Source: an uncultured Atopobiaceae bacterium
GTDB taxonomy: Bacteria; Actinomycetota; Coriobacteriia; Coriobacteriales; Atopobiaceae
Assembly (NCBI GenBank): GCA_947581665.1
Contig: CANPVI010000006.1
Span: 1 to 22,818, forward strand
Reading direction: 5' to 3'
DNA length: 22,818 bases
A program made the translations under genes and the position numbers. Shown here one piece after another: positions 22,621 through 22,818 of this stretch; the first letter of the stretch is position 1; each line of letters begins with the position of its first letter. The notes beneath the pieces were generated by a model. The model was not told the origin of the DNA. It searched no databases and saw only the letters and a program-made list of their open reading frames with translations.

Positions 22621-22649
22621 ATAGGAAACGACGCTTTGCCGTTTCCTAT
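22621..22649. repeat. Perfect 10-base inverted repeat upstream of the regulator
   Basis: ATAGGAAACG (22621-22630) and CGTTTCCTAT (22640-22649) are perfect inverted arms around a 9-base loop. It lies 42-70 bases before the regulator ATG and is not followed by a T-run on either strand, so an operator or RNA control hairpin is more likely than a terminator. Confidence 0.6.
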
Positions 22650-22676
22650 GGGTCTGTCTCCCGCCTTGATGTTGGG

Positions 22677-22817
22677 TTACTCCTTCCAGTATTCCAGGAA
22701 GAATTGGCTCCGCTTCCCGTTCTCGGTGATCTTCCCGACGTGGACGCTGTAGCCCTCCTCGAAGATAAGTTTTCCGATTGTGATGCAGGCCTTCTCGCAC
22801 GAGAGGTATATCCGCAT
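22677..22817 (-). CDS. Small unknown protein (possibly 5'-truncated)
   Basis: A frame of 46 codons from ATG 22815-22817 to TAA at 22677-22679 reads MRIYLSCEKACITIGKLIFE and ends QFFLEYWKE. The true start may lie beyond the window, since only one base is visible upstream of the ATG. The codon choice is like that of the neighbours and the composition is protein-like, mixed alpha/beta with two Cys. No family recognised. It is the gene before the late regulator. Confidence 0.5.
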   Translation of the reverse strand: MRIYLSCEKACITIGKLIFEEGYSVHVGKITENGKRSQFFLEYWKE

Positions 22818-22818
22818 C

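Noticed and set aside
22621..22649. The 10-base inverted repeat as a terminator
   Set aside because: No T-run follows the stem on either strand, and the regulator gene lies immediately downstream.
1..22818. tRNA genes, CRISPR arrays, insertion sequences, integrase or attachment sites
   Set aside because: None were recognised by reading both strands; the periodic repeat at 2209-3657 is a protein-coding heptad repeat, not a CRISPR array.

Overview
The window is one side of a tailed phage or prophage genome: the packaging, head, tail and receptor-binding module of a siphovirus infecting a Firmicutes (Clostridia-like) host. Every convincing gene lies on the minus strand, so transcription runs from high to low coordinates. 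The host assignment rests on strong AGGAGG-type ribosome binding sites, the Listeria A118/SPP1-like order of head and tail genes, Gp15-type and minor-capsid-type tail and head genes, and gut-Clostridia-style tail fibres. The DNA is visibly GC-rich, so a higher-GC Clostridia host is more likely than Bacillus or Listeria. No integrase, lysis gene, tRNA or CRISPR array was seen.

Right edge (about 22000-22818). A 46-residue unknown ORF is followed by an ArpU/RinA-like late regulator and a good rho-independent terminator. Next comes a compact control region with paired direct repeats, an inverted repeat and a TATAAT -10 box without a good -35. This looks like an activator-dependent late promoter, with the activator gene immediately upstream.

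18913-21965. Four tightly overlapping genes lie between the late promoter and the terminase: two tandem ParB/sulfiredoxin-fold paralogues, a P-loop kinase-like protein, and a radical SAM enzyme resembling the SplB (spore photoproduct lyase) family with an extra C-terminal Cys motif. Their linkage and their place at the head of the late operon make them the best candidate for an undescribed system, possibly acting on phage DNA at packaging.

10839-18902. Small and large terminase, portal, minor capsid/head morphogenesis protein, scaffold, HK97-type major capsid, four small head-completion/connector genes and the major tail protein, many joined by ATGA-type overlaps.

1-10808. Tail chaperone-like gene, Gp15-like gene, tape measure, Dit-like small protein, tail-hub/tip protein, a DUF1617-like small protein, then three fibre or baseplate genes. 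The first fibre has a BppU-like head, 69 uninterrupted charged heptads, a short collagen-like stretch and a tip. The last gene runs off the left edge inside a C-type-lectin-like domain whose visible end looks like the variable region of a diversity-generating retroelement target. The reverse transcriptase and template repeat, if present, would lie outside the window.

All functional calls come from reading motifs and gene order; no database search was run.
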